Notes: generated from the letters alone by a model not told the origin. A DNA stretch of 14,428 nucleotides from an uncultured Clostridia bacterium (GCA_947589585.1 CANQCA010000031.1:1-14428); one strand, 5' to 3'; positions 1 to 8,079 are shown, counted from the first letter of the stretch. Translations and numbers: made by a program.

Positions 1-1895
1 GCTTCGCCCGTCACGGCAAACGGCGTATAGGCCTTGCCGTTGACGACGATCGTGGAAGCGTCGATCTCAAGCCCAAAGTAGTTATCGCTGGTCCATTTGC
101 CTTGGAACGCCGCGGGGATATTCTCCACCGTGGGTATCGTGCCGGTCGCATTGAAGAACCAGCCCGCGCCAATCCCGATATAGAAAATGGTTTTTTCCTC
201 GTCGAGGAAGCCGAAATGCGTCTGGAATGCCCCATCCTTATAATAGATCGAGCCGTCGAGAGCCTGATAGCACTTCTTCACTGCGCCGTTGTAATTAAAT
301 TCGGTCGCAGTGATGGTGATGGTGATATCATTCGGCGTCGCGGTCGCGGTGAAGAATGCCTTCCACGTGCCCGCATAGGCAGAAAGGTCGGTGAGTTCGG
401 CGCCGTCGAATTTATATGTCTTGTTGTTGAGGTCGGTAAGGGTGATTGCGTCCTCAACTATCGCGCGGTACCACATTCCGTCGCAGATGAAGGTGAACGC
501 CGTCAGCGCTGAGGTTTCGTCATCATATGTTGTGGAAAGGACCTGCGTCGCCTTGCTGCCCAGCGTGAGGGTGCCGTCCGTTGCAACGGCGAGATCGCCC
601 AAGGTGTTGGCAGCGGAAGCGGGCGTAAACGTCTTGCCCTTCAACGCGTCCGCCCCGGCAAGTTTGAGCGAGGGCGCTGTATCGTTGAGGAAGAGCGTCT
701 TCTTTGTCTCCTCGTCCTTCGTCACGTACAGCACATTGTAGTCCGAAGTAATGTTGAGCTCATATGACTCGCCGTCCTCCGTCGCAAAGTAGACCGTCAT
801 ATACTCCACAACGGCCGTGGCCGTCACGTCCTCATCATTGAAGGTAAGGGCTCTCCTTGTAATGGAGATGATCCGCTCGCCGCCGATCTCCGTCCAATCC
901 CCCCTAATTTCGAGAGGAAATTCGATCTCCTCCTCCACGGGCGCCGGAGTAAAGGTAAGGGTATCCATTCCCGCACCCGCGATATTCATGGAGATCTCCG
1001 TCGTGTCGAAGTAGATCTCTGCCCACCAGTAGGTGTTATTCTGCGGGATGAGCGCAGTTGCGTGGCTCCCGTCCTCTGCAAGGGTGAGAATGGTGATGGG
1101 GTTGTCGTTGAGATACATCTCCCCCTCTTCGTTGCCCGAACCGAAGCTGAGCTTATCGCCGCTGATCGAAGCCCAATTGCCCGTGTAGCCCGTGGGCGCG
1201 GAAATAAACCCGGGGTCCACAATCGGGTCAAAGTTGCTCCTCAACATTGTTATGGTGGAGCTATCCGTGCCGCCCGAGGTGAGCAGAAGGGCGTAATGAT
1301 CCGAAGAAAGAACAAAGGAAGAATCGATATCATCCGCCGTAAATGTATAGCCCGTTTCGCCGGTCGCCTTCGTGACCGTGATGGCGGTGCCGCCCCATTT
1401 GAGGGCGTTCGCCTCGATTTTGAGCGTTTCCAATACCTCGCCGCCCTGTTTGAACTCCCACGTGCCGATATAGTCGGCGGAGAACAGGTCTTCCGTCTGT
1501 CCATGGGAAGGAAGTTCGCGCCCGCAGGTATCGCACTCGCCGTCATCGTCCTCATCAATGTGCGTCCCGCGGCTGCCCTCTTTCTCCGTCGAATCCTCCT
1601 CGCACATCTGCCAATGCGCCTCGGCATCCGACTGCCACTTCCACTCATGGGTATGTTCTGGGGTCATGGCGCGCTCGCAGGTATCGCACTTGCCGTCCTC
1701 GTCGGCATCGACGTGCGGCCCGCGGCTGCCCTCTTTCTCCGCCGAATCCTCCTCGCACATCTGCCAATGCTCCTCGGCATTCGACTGCCACTTCCATTCA
1801 TGGATGGGCTCCACCCCGCACGCTGCGAGAAGGCCCGCTCCCATCGCCATGGCTGACGCACAGAAGAGCGCCGCGGTCAGTTTCCTATGTTTCAT
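1..1895 (-). CDS. Large modular surface lipoprotein, C-terminus beyond window
   Basis: The frame is open from ATG at 1895 to the left edge, giving 631 visible residues with no stop. The start is fixed by AAGGAGGTG (1901-1909), five bases upstream of the ATG. Residues 1-26 are a lipoprotein signal with lipobox L23-A-A-C26, so the mature protein should be anchored to the outer face of the membrane. Residues 32-124 hold two 51-residue tandem repeats with conserved H-E-W-K-W, H-W-Q-M-C, D-x-D-x-D-G and C-D-x-C. From residue 140 on come beta-rich units marked by G-x-W at W146, W241, W334, W511 and W601. The spacing is 95, 93, 177 and 90, so one unit near residues 420-435 seems to have lost its tryptophan. 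G-x-W is reminiscent of lipocalin-like beta-barrels, but that link is weak. There is no catalytic motif. I do not recognise the family. A carbohydrate- or surface-binding role is a guess. It has its own promoter and no visible operon partner. Confidence 0.88.
   Translation of the reverse strand, partial: MKHRKLTAALFCASAMAMGAGLLAACGVEPIHEWKWQSNAEEHWQMCEEDSAEKEGSRGPHVDADEDGKCDTCERAMTPEHTHEWKWQSDAEAHWQMCEEDSTEKEGSRGTHIDEDDDGECDTCGRELPSHGQTEDLFSADYIGTWEFKQGGEVLETLKIEANALKWGGTAITVTKATGETGYTFTADDIDSSFVLSSDHYALLLTSGGTDSSTITMLRSNFDPIVDPGFISAPTGYTGNWASISGDKLSFGSGNEEGEMYLNDNPITILTLAEDGSHATALIPQNNTYWWAEIYFDTTEISMNIAGAGMDTLTFTPAPVEEEIEFPLEIRGDWTEIGGERIISITRRALTFNDEDVTATAVVEYMTVYFATEDGESYELNITSDYNVLYVTKDEETKKTLFLNDTAPSLKLAGADALKGKTFTPASAANTLGDLAVATDGTLTLGSKATQVLSTTYDDETSALTAFTFICDGMWYRAIVEDAITLTDLNNKTYKFDGAELTDLSAYAGTWKAFFTATATPNDITITITATEFNYNGAVKKCYQALDGSIYYKDGAFQTHFGFLDEEKTIFYIGIGAGWFFNATGTIPTVENIPAAFQGKWTSDNYFGLEIDASTIVVNGKAYTPFAVTGE
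1523..1802 (-). repeat. Two tandem 153-bp repeats in the lipoprotein gene
   Basis: Positions 1676-1802 and 1523-1649 are near-identical, offset by 153 bp. By eye there are about 11 differences over the 122 bp compared. In frame they encode residues 32-73 and 83-124, each with H-E-W-K-W-Q-S, H-W-Q-M-C, a D-x-D-x-D-G loop (D63/D65/D67 and D114/D116/D118) and a terminal C-D-T-C. This resembles the His/Cys repeats ending in D-G-K-C-D-x-C that are common in clostridial surface proteins. Here the usual first C-x-x-C has become C-E-E-D. The D-x-D-x-D-G part looks like a calcium loop. Confidence 0.85.
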
Positions 1896-1908
1896 GTTTA
1901 CACCTCCT

Positions 1909-1923
1909 TGTGAATTTCTCACA
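1909..1923 (-). promoter_or_regulatory. Small inverted repeat abutting the lipoprotein RBS
   Basis: TGTGA and TCACA arms flank five bases, and the element ends directly against the Shine-Dalgarno of the lipoprotein gene. In the mRNA it could form a small five-pair hairpin next to the ribosome site. The stem is short, so chance is a real alternative. Confidence 0.25.
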
Positions 1924-1985
1924 AATTTTGTTAGATTGCATAAAATACTCATAAAAAATCTATTTATGCGAGATTTATACTTTAT

Positions 1986-2014
1986 ATAATATCACTCGCA
2001 CCCTTTCTTGTCAA
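1986..2014 (-). promoter_or_regulatory. Sigma-A-type promoter of the lipoprotein gene
   Basis: Reading the minus strand, a perfect -35 TTGACA (2014-2009) is followed by exactly 17 bases and a -10 TATTAT (1991-1986). Transcription should start near 1979, giving an untranslated leader of about 84 bases before the ATG at 1895. Both hexamers and the spacer are close to the housekeeping consensus, so strong constitutive expression is likely unless an operator intervenes. Confidence 0.85.
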
Positions 2015-2031
2015 CAAAATATAGGCCGTTT

Positions 2032-2066
2032 TATGAAAAAATTTTCAAAAAATTGATTTTTTCATA
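2032..2066. other. Perfect 10-bp AT-rich inverted repeat upstream of promoter
   Basis: TATGAAAAAA at 2032-2041 is matched by TTTTTTCATA at 2057-2066, with 15 bases between. It starts 18 bp upstream of the -35 box of the lipoprotein promoter. That position suits an UP-like A/T element or a regulator site. Such AT-rich DNA produces inverted repeats easily, so function is uncertain. Confidence 0.35.
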
Positions 2067-2278
2067 CTTTCTTCCCGCACAGCAAAAAATGTATATATTC
2101 ATTTCATCTCTCGTTTTTTTCGCGGATATACATGCCCCTATCAAAGAGATATCCTATCATTTGAATGACATCGATAGATCAAAAACGCAAGAATTGTGCC
2201 CGGGGGCTTCCCTTTGGGGATGCAGTGCGACCGCTGCGACGCAACGAAAAAAAATAAGGAGAAAAAGGTATATGTATC
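2067..2278. other. Intergenic stretch, no gene seen
   Basis: This stretch lies between the lipoprotein promoter and the operon terminator. It is mostly AT-rich, with a short GC-rich island around 2198-2245 that contains TGCGAC twice, nine bases apart. Open frames on either strand are short and resemble nothing known. I see no RNA gene that I can name. Confidence 0.5.
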
Positions 2279-2328
2279 TTTTCCATATCAAAAAACGGCC
2301 CGCATGGACCGTTTTTTGATATGGAAAG
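2279..2328 (-). terminator. Long hairpin terminator of the GH65/ABC operon
   Basis: Arms at 2281-2298 and 2309-2326 are perfectly complementary over 18 bp around a 10-base centre, and pairing can extend slightly outwards. The core is a GC stem flanked by a run of six A on one side and six T on the other, so it can work in both directions. It begins about ten bases after the stop codon of the phosphoglucomutase gene, as expected at the end of the six-gene operon. Confidence 0.88.
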
Positions 2329-2336
2329 GGAGTAGA

Positions 2337-2978
2337 TCAGCTTACGATCGTGAGAAGATCGGAGAGGGCGGTGAGCGGATAGGCGGTCATTCCGAAGGCT
2401 GCGGCGTCGCCGAGGCCTGCCGCTTCGAACCCGCCCGCACGGGCCGCACGGATGCCCGCCGTGGCATCCTCGACAACGAGGCAGTCATCGGGAGGAAGGC
2501 CCAAAAGTTCGGCGGCCTTCAGAAAGACCTCGGGGTCGGGCTTGCCGCGGGAGATCATGTTCCCGTCCACAACGGCGTCGAAAAAGTCGCCGAGGCCGAG
2601 CCGTTCCAAAATATATTTCGTGTTCTTGCTCGAAGAGCCGACGGCAAGTTTTTTTCCGCTTTTCTTCAATGCGAAGAGGGTAGTCCGAACGTTTTCCGAG
2701 AGGTCTGTCTCAGACATGGTACCCAGCATTTGCCTGTAAATGTTGTTTTTCTGCTCGGCGAGCGCGATCTTTTCTTCCTCGGAGAACTTTCTTTCACTCT
2801 TCCTTAAAAGGATCCCGAGGCTCTCCATGCGCGAGACGCCGCGCTGCAGATCGCCGTCCGCCCGCGTGAAATTTGTGATTCCGATGCTCTCCGCGAGCTG
2901 TTTCCATGCCAAAAAGTGAAACTCGTCGGTGGAGCAGATGACCCCGTCCAAATCAAAGATGATACCCTGAAATTTCAT
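2337..2978 (-). CDS. pgmB: Beta-phosphoglucomutase (HAD superfamily)
   Basis: This 213-residue cytoplasmic enzyme should convert beta-glucose 1-phosphate to glucose 6-phosphate. HAD motif I is F-D9-L-D11-G-V, with D9 as nucleophile and D11 as general acid/base. The cap region has T-D-E-F-H-F (17-22) and G-V-S-R (47-50), both typical of beta-phosphoglucomutase. Motif II is G-S-S-S-K (114-118), motif III is K146-P-D-P, and motif IV is V-E170-D171-A-T-A-G. The length matches the family. The start at 2978 is chosen because it begins at the conserved core, has an AGGGGG ribosome site just upstream, and overlaps the previous stop as ATGA. Upstream in-frame codons would add a low-quality Arg/Gly-rich tail. 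Its place after two GH65 genes fits exactly, because these release the beta anomer. Confidence 0.95.
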   Translation of the reverse strand: MKFQGIIFDLDGVICSTDEFHFLAWKQLAESIGITNFTRADGDLQRGVSRMESLGILLRKSERKFSEEEKIALAEQKNNIYRQMLGTMSETDLSENVRTTLFALKKSGKKLAVGSSSKNTKYILERLGLGDFFDAVVDGNMISRGKPDPEVFLKAAELLGLPPDDCLVVEDATAGIRAARAGGFEAAGLGDAAAFGMTAYPLTALSDLLTIVS

Positions 2979-4966
2979 GCGAGATCCCCCTTTCTTCCGT
3001 ATCCGAGCCCGTGGGTGGCCGCGATCCACGCCCCGCCGCTCGCCGCAGGGTGCGTCCCGCCGATATAGACCTCCCCCGCCCACTGCTTGCCGCCGCCCTT
3101 AAGATCGATCTCCGCGCTCTCCAAAAGGGCCGCATAGGCTTCCTCCCGCCGGCCGATGCCACAAGCCGCGATCGCATAGCTGCAACGCGAAAGCGAGGAC
3201 CCATGTTCGGTATAGGGCAGGTAGAAATCGTAATTCGCCCGCCGCAGTTTTGCAGAAAATTTGTCGGGATAGAGGTTGAAGAGCATGATGACGTCGGCCT
3301 GCTTGATGACCCGCGTCGCAGTCGCCACACCCCCGCTTCCGCCCCAATATTCGTTGGGATGGCACAGCCGCGAGCGCACCTTTTCCACGCTCACGTCCTC
3401 GAGGCGGAAATAGCCGTCGAACTGCTCAATGACCCCCTCCGCATCCGGCTTGGGAAGATACAGCTTCTCCGTCCACTCCCTGAGGTTTTGCAAAATTCCT
3501 TCGGGAAGACTTAAGAGCAGCTCTTCGAAGCGGGCGGGATACTTCTTTGCAAACTTTTCCGCGAGCGCAAGCCCCTCTTTGGCCGTGAAGAAGAACATGT
3601 AATTGGTGTAGGCGTTGTTGTTCACGCGCTCGTGGTATTCGTCGGGGCCGATGACGTCCAACAGCTCATAGCGACCCTTGATGTGGTTGTAATAGCTGTA
3701 AGTGCGGGCAAATTCGGCGCAGGAGAGAACTGTCTCCAGCCCGCCGCCGAGCATGAGTGCGTCATCATTTGTCCTCTCGTAATAGCGCAGAATGGCATAG
3801 GCGACGTCTGCCGAGATATGGATCTGCTTCTCCTTGAAATAGGTGCGGACGGGCCTGTGGGTGAAGACGTCGGTGACGTTGAAATCCGAACAGGCGTCGT
3901 AGCCGTTTTGGCTCTCCCACGCATAGAACGCACCGCCAAAACCGTAGTCCTGCGCCTTCTTCCTCGCCGCGGGAAGGGTGTCGATGCGGTACTCGATGAG
4001 CCGCCTTGCACATGCGGGCAAGACCTCCATATAAAAGGGAAGGAGGAAGATCTCCGTATCCCAGAAGACGGCTCCCTTATATGTCTGCCCCGAAAGCCCG
4101 CGGGCGGCGATGGAATACCTCCCCTTGGGGGCGAGGATGAGGAGATGATAGATGCTGTAATCGAGGGCGAACTGCGCGCGCGCATCCCCCCTCGCATCCA
4201 GCCTTGCAAGCAGCCAAAGCCGCGCCCATTCCTCCGTATGTGCCTTGTACGCACGCTCGTAGCTGCATGCGGAGAACACTTTCTCCCCAACGAGGACGCG
4301 GGCAATACGGTCGAAGGTGAACGTCTCCCCCGCCTTCAGCCGGACGGAGAATTCCCCCAGCCCGCCGTGAAAATTCTGCAGGGAGTGCGAAAGCGCGCAG
4401 GCGACGCGGACGGGGATGCCGAGCTCCTGTGTCCTGCCCTTCACCTCGACGCAGGAGCCGGAAATCCTGCTCTCCACGTCTGTAAAATGCGGCCCGTTGA
4501 GGTCCCAGATATCGGGATCGACGCCCGCTTTGACGAAAAACGTGGCATCCATGTCCGAGGTAAGGCGTGTGCGTGAACAGAGAAGATCCTCTTCGACGGC
4601 ACTCACGAAGCGCTCTGAGGAGAGGGTGACGTGCGCCTTCCCGACGAGAAATTTCGTCTCGCGGCGAAAAAGCCCCCTTTCGAGATCGAGCTCCGCTTCA
4701 TGGGAGAGCATCTCCTTCCCCCGCACATCAAGGGGCACTCCATTTAAGGAAATCACGCAAAAGAAGGGGTTGAAGGCATTGACGGTCTCCCGCCATTTGC
4801 CCTTCACCCCGTCGTAGAGACCCGCGATGTTCAGCCCGACGCACTCCTTGGCGGTAAATTCGTCGAGCGTCCCACGGTAGCCGAGATAGCCGTTCCCGAT
4901 GAGAAATTTATTGCCGTTTTCCACGATCTTGTCCGCGGAAAAGCCGTTCTCTTTCAAAGATTTCAT
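2975..4966 (-). CDS. GH65 disaccharide phosphorylase, lacks C-terminal domain
   Basis: This 663-residue cytoplasmic protein belongs to glycoside hydrolase family 65, which cleaves alpha-glucosides with phosphate to give beta-glucose 1-phosphate. It has the N-terminal beta-sandwich (about 1-250, starting G-N-G-Y-L-G-Y-R-G) and the (alpha/alpha)6 barrel. Key motifs are F-W-D-T-E (301-305), the catalytic acid E443 in G-P-D-E-Y-H, and K-Q-A-D-V-I (555-560). The segments A-W-E-S near 349 and I-H-I-S-A-D-V-A-Y near 382 recall kojibiose/nigerose/trehalose phosphorylases more than maltose phosphorylase. The protein stops about 28 residues after G-E-V-Y-I, where relatives continue for some 80 more residues as a beta-sheet domain. 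The end is clean, as the stop overlaps the pgmB start as ATGA. The start at 4966 also overlaps the previous stop as ATGA, with GGGAG upstream. Exact substrate unknown. Confidence 0.93.
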   Translation of the reverse strand: MKSLKENGFSADKIVENGNKFLIGNGYLGYRGTLDEFTAKECVGLNIAGLYDGVKGKWRETVNAFNPFFCVISLNGVPLDVRGKEMLSHEAELDLERGLFRRETKFLVGKAHVTLSSERFVSAVEEDLLCSRTRLTSDMDATFFVKAGVDPDIWDLNGPHFTDVESRISGSCVEVKGRTQELGIPVRVACALSHSLQNFHGGLGEFSVRLKAGETFTFDRIARVLVGEKVFSACSYERAYKAHTEEWARLWLLARLDARGDARAQFALDYSIYHLLILAPKGRYSIAARGLSGQTYKGAVFWDTEIFLLPFYMEVLPACARRLIEYRIDTLPAARKKAQDYGFGGAFYAWESQNGYDACSDFNVTDVFTHRPVRTYFKEKQIHISADVAYAILRYYERTNDDALMLGGGLETVLSCAEFARTYSYYNHIKGRYELLDVIGPDEYHERVNNNAYTNYMFFFTAKEGLALAEKFAKKYPARFEELLLSLPEGILQNLREWTEKLYLPKPDAEGVIEQFDGYFRLEDVSVEKVRSRLCHPNEYWGGSGGVATATRVIKQADVIMLFNLYPDKFSAKLRRANYDFYLPYTEHGSSLSRCSYAIAACGIGRREEAYAALLESAEIDLKGGGKQWAGEVYIGGTHPAASGGAWIAATHGLGYGRKGDLA

Positions 4967-7182
4967 AGTATAAACTCCCGCGTTCCGACAAGGATCTCTT
5001 CCCTTCCGCAGACGATCGCGCGGATCTCTTCCCCCTCGACGGTAATGACCGCCCTCCCCTTCCGCACGTCCACGAGGACCGTGCGCCCCTTGTACTTCAA
5101 GCGGAAGGCATACCGCTGCCAGATGGAGGGAATGGAGGGCGAAATGACGAGGCCGGTGCCGTCGCTCCTTACCCCGCCGAAGCCGTAGACGATATTCAGC
5201 CATGCTGCGGCTATGGAGGTCGTGTGCAGCCCTTCCGAGGTATTGCGGTTATAGTCGTCGAGATCGAGACGGGCGGCAAAGCCGAAAAACTTCAAGGCCT
5301 CGTCCTCTTTTTTCAGCTCACTCGCGAGGATGGAATGCACGGAGGGCGAGAGCGAGGACTCGTGGATGCAACGCGGCTCATAGTATTCGTAATTCGCCCG
5401 CTTCTGCTCCATCGTAAAGTCGGCGGAATGGAGAAGCATGAGCATGAGAACGTCGGGCTGTTTGATCATATCGTTGCGATAGATCCTGTCGTAGCTCCAA
5501 TGGTGGTAGAGGGGGAAATCCTCCGCGGGAATATCCTTCACCTCGATATGGGGCAGACGGAAGAACCCGTCGTGCTGTTCGAAGAGCGCTCTCTCCCCGT
5601 CGTAGGGGATATACATCCTCTCGGCGCAGGCGGAGAAGGCGGCAAGTTCCCCTTCCTTCAAGCCGAGATGCACGCGACCGCCGTATTTTTCAAAACATTC
5701 GACGGTGTACTCGAAGGTCTTTTTCGCCATGTAGTTGGTGTAGCAGTTATGGTTGACCATCATCTGGAACTCGTCGGGGCCCATGACGCAGAAGTAGCCG
5801 AACCGCCCGTCCGCGCCGTATTCCCCGCGGGAGAGGAGAAAGCGGGAGATCTCGAGCAGCATCTCCATGCCGTAGCCTATGAGAAACTCCTCGTCCCCCG
5901 TCACGTTCACATAGTGCCGTATGCCGTAGGCGACGCCCGTCGAGGGTTGAAATTGCAGACTTGCATGTTGCCAAAGATCGCATGCCTCATGCCCGTTGAG
6001 GGTGGCAATGGGATAGCATGCCCCCTTGCAGTCGAGCATCTTGGCCCGCTCTTTGGCTTGTGCCAAGGTGTGGTAGCGGAAGAGGAGAAGATCGCGCGCG
6101 GCGGCGGGGTCGTTGAAGAGATAGTAGGGAAGGCAATAGGTCTCGGTATCCCAAAAGGCATGGCCGCTGTAGGCCTCCCCCGTGAGTCCCTTCGCACCGA
6201 TGTTGTCCGTCGGAAATGCGCCGTGGTAGGTCTGGCCTAGCTGAAAGATGCAAAAGCGGATCCCCTGCTGATTTTCCTCGTCGCCCTCGATCGCAATGTC
6301 GCGCTCCGCCCAGAATTTATCGTAGTAACGGACGTTCTCCGCGAGGGCCTCTTCGAAGCTTTTCTGCGGGGCGACCTCGGGCATGGTACCCCCCGATTCG
6401 CCCGTCTTATCCGCATAGCATGCGACGCGCTTGGTGGCGGTGAACTTTTTTTCCACGTTTGCAAGGATGCGGCTCCCCGCCGAGAGGGCGCCCTCCTCGG
6501 CCGCAAGGGTGTATGCTCCGCCCGAAAAAGAGAGCTCCTGCCCGCAGGCGAGGAATTGCCCCGTGGACTGCGTTTTGCCGACGATCTGCGCCGCAGTCCC
6601 TTCCGCGTGCGAAAAAACCTTCTGCCATCTGCCCGCTCTTCCCCAATGCTTCGTAGCAAAGTCGATCCCGAGATACATCCCGAGGGAGACGGGCGCACTG
6701 CTCTCTACCTCGATGCGCTGGTAGAGGCTGCGCGTGTCCGTCATCGAGAGGAAGCGGGAGAAGGTGAGCCTGACCTCCTTTCCCCCCGTTTTTATGGCAT
6801 AGGAGCGGGTAAAGAGGCCCGATCGCATATCCAGCTTCCGCTCAAAAAAGAGAAGGTCGCTTTCGCCGATGTCCGGCTTCTCGCCGTCGAGGAAGATCTC
6901 CGTTTTGATCGGGTCGGCGGCGTTTACCATGTAGTGCCCGCGGCGTATGATGCCCTTGTAGGCGGTCTCCGTCTCCTTTTCCGACCACTCATAGACGCCG
7001 TTGAAATAGCAACCCTGCAAAGAGGGCGCCGCAGCGCCCTCCTCCGCATAACCGCGAAGCCCGCAATATTCGTTTCCGATGCTGAAAAGCGATTCCGAGA
7101 CGGCGTTCTTCTCTTTATGGAAGCCCCGCTCGACGATGCTCCATGCATGTGTTTCGATGTATTTATCCGCCTTTTTTCCCAT
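4963..7182 (-). CDS. GH65 phosphorylase, full length
   Basis: This 739-residue cytoplasmic protein has a complete GH65 architecture. It consists of an N-terminal beta-sandwich (about 10-270), an (alpha/alpha)6 barrel with F-W-D-T-E (343-347), catalytic acid E471 in G-P-D-E-F-Q, a K-Q-P-D-V phosphate-site motif, and a C-terminal beta domain from about residue 660. The reaction should be inverting phosphorolysis of an alpha-glucoside. The region N-G-H-E-A-C-D-L-W-Q-H (396-406) differs clearly from the neighbouring paralogue, so the two enzymes probably accept different aglycones. Family members include maltose, nigerose, kojibiose and glucosyl-rhamnose phosphorylases, and I cannot choose among them. 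The start at 7182 follows the upstream stop by three bases, with its AAGGAG lying in the last codons of that permease gene. A hydrolase rather than phosphorylase activity is possible but less likely beside pgmB. Confidence 0.94.
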   Translation of the reverse strand: MGKKADKYIETHAWSIVERGFHKEKNAVSESLFSIGNEYCGLRGYAEEGAAAPSLQGCYFNGVYEWSEKETETAYKGIIRRGHYMVNAADPIKTEIFLDGEKPDIGESDLLFFERKLDMRSGLFTRSYAIKTGGKEVRLTFSRFLSMTDTRSLYQRIEVESSAPVSLGMYLGIDFATKHWGRAGRWQKVFSHAEGTAAQIVGKTQSTGQFLACGQELSFSGGAYTLAAEEGALSAGSRILANVEKKFTATKRVACYADKTGESGGTMPEVAPQKSFEEALAENVRYYDKFWAERDIAIEGDEENQQGIRFCIFQLGQTYHGAFPTDNIGAKGLTGEAYSGHAFWDTETYCLPYYLFNDPAAARDLLLFRYHTLAQAKERAKMLDCKGACYPIATLNGHEACDLWQHASLQFQPSTGVAYGIRHYVNVTGDEEFLIGYGMEMLLEISRFLLSRGEYGADGRFGYFCVMGPDEFQMMVNHNCYTNYMAKKTFEYTVECFEKYGGRVHLGLKEGELAAFSACAERMYIPYDGERALFEQHDGFFRLPHIEVKDIPAEDFPLYHHWSYDRIYRNDMIKQPDVLMLMLLHSADFTMEQKRANYEYYEPRCIHESSLSPSVHSILASELKKEDEALKFFGFAARLDLDDYNRNTSEGLHTTSIAAAWLNIVYGFGGVRSDGTGLVISPSIPSIWQRYAFRLKYKGRTVLVDVRKGRAVITVEGEEIRAIVCGREEILVGTREFIL

Positions 7183-7185
7183 AGC

Positions 7186-8079
7186 TTACTCCTTGACGGC
7201 ACCCGCCGCCGCACTGCCCGTGATCTGTTTTTGGAAGAGGGCAAAGATGAAGATCTGCGGGATGATGGAGATGGTGAGCAGCATCAAAAGCTTATCGGGA
7301 CCGAACCCCTGCACCGTGCCCATCGTGGCCTGCAGATTGTAGATCTTCACCATGACGGTCATCATGCTGTCGTCGTTGAGGACGAGATAGGGAAGCAGGA
7401 AATCCGACCATGCCGCCGTCATCGTGAAGATGGCCACGACGCCGATGATGGGCCGCGACATCGGGACGACGATGCGGAAGAAGGTCTTCAGTTTCCCGCA
7501 CCTATCCATCTCCGCCGCCTCGAAGAGCGCCTTGGGGAGAGATTCGAAGTAGTTCTTGAACATGATCACGTAGTAGGCGTTCGCACCGAACATGAACCAG
7601 AGCGGGACATAGGAATTGATGAGCCCGAAGTCGATGATCTCCCTGTAGAGGGGCACGATGGAAAGAAGAGCGGGGATCATGTAGCTCCCCATGACGAGGC
7701 CGAACATGATCTTATATCCCTTCGGCTTTACGATCGCGAACACATAGGCGAGCAGGCCGTTGAACACGACGGAGCAGATCACCGCCCCCACCACGACGAT
7801 GATCGTGTTGAGGAAGTACTTCCAGAAATCGAGCATGTTCCATACCTCGGCGAGCTTGCCGAGATCGAACACCTCCGGGAAGAGGTGATAGGGCATCGCC
7901 GTGAGCTCCCCCGCCTCCTTGAAGGAAGAGATGAACAGCCACAGAACGGGAATGAGCGCTGTGAGAACGGCGACGAAGAGAATGAGAAGGATGAGGGAAT
8001 AGACGATGCGGAACCCCGGCTTCTTATAGTCTGCTGCGGTCAGGATCCCGCTCGTTTTACTGCGCAGTCTTCTTTGCAT
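7186..8079 (-). CDS. Carbohydrate ABC transporter permease, MalG type
   Basis: This 297-residue inner-membrane protein of the binding-protein-dependent (MalG-like) permease family has about six membrane segments. The first is at about 25-50 and the last at about 264-283. The ATPase-coupling loop is E187-A-A-E-M-D-R-C-G followed by I-V-V-P (203-206). The usual D-G of this loop reads D-R here, a mild deviation. It should form a heterodimer with the permease encoded just upstream. The start at 8079 is chosen because it follows GGAGG by four bases and precedes a normal basic N-terminus. It overlaps the upstream gene by 23 bp. A longer frame to 8202 would add an Arg/Ser-rich tail that is the shadow of the upstream gene. 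The imported sugar is inferred to be the GH65 substrate. Confidence 0.94.
   Translation of the reverse strand: MQRRLRSKTSGILTAADYKKPGFRIVYSLILLILFVAVLTALIPVLWLFISSFKEAGELTAMPYHLFPEVFDLGKLAEVWNMLDFWKYFLNTIIVVVGAVICSVVFNGLLAYVFAIVKPKGYKIMFGLVMGSYMIPALLSIVPLYREIIDFGLINSYVPLWFMFGANAYYVIMFKNYFESLPKALFEAAEMDRCGKLKTFFRIVVPMSRPIIGVVAIFTMTAAWSDFLLPYLVLNDDSMMTVMVKIYNLQATMGTVQGFGPDKLLMLLTISIIPQIFIFALFQKQITGSAAAGAVKE

Noticed and set aside
1062..1856. A 264-codon plus-strand frame with internal repeats
   Set aside because: The repeats are the complement of the lipoprotein repeats. The minus frame has a signal peptide, lipobox, promoter and ribosome site.
1909..1923. TGTGA/TCACA resembling a CRP site
   Set aside because: The spacer is five rather than six bases, it lies downstream of the transcription start at the ribosome site, and CRP regulation is not expected in this lineage.
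2272..2319. A 15-codon plus-strand peptide with an upstream GGAG, overlapping the hairpin, like an attenuator leader
   Set aside because: No plus-strand gene follows. The hairpin is fully explained as the terminator of the minus-strand operon.
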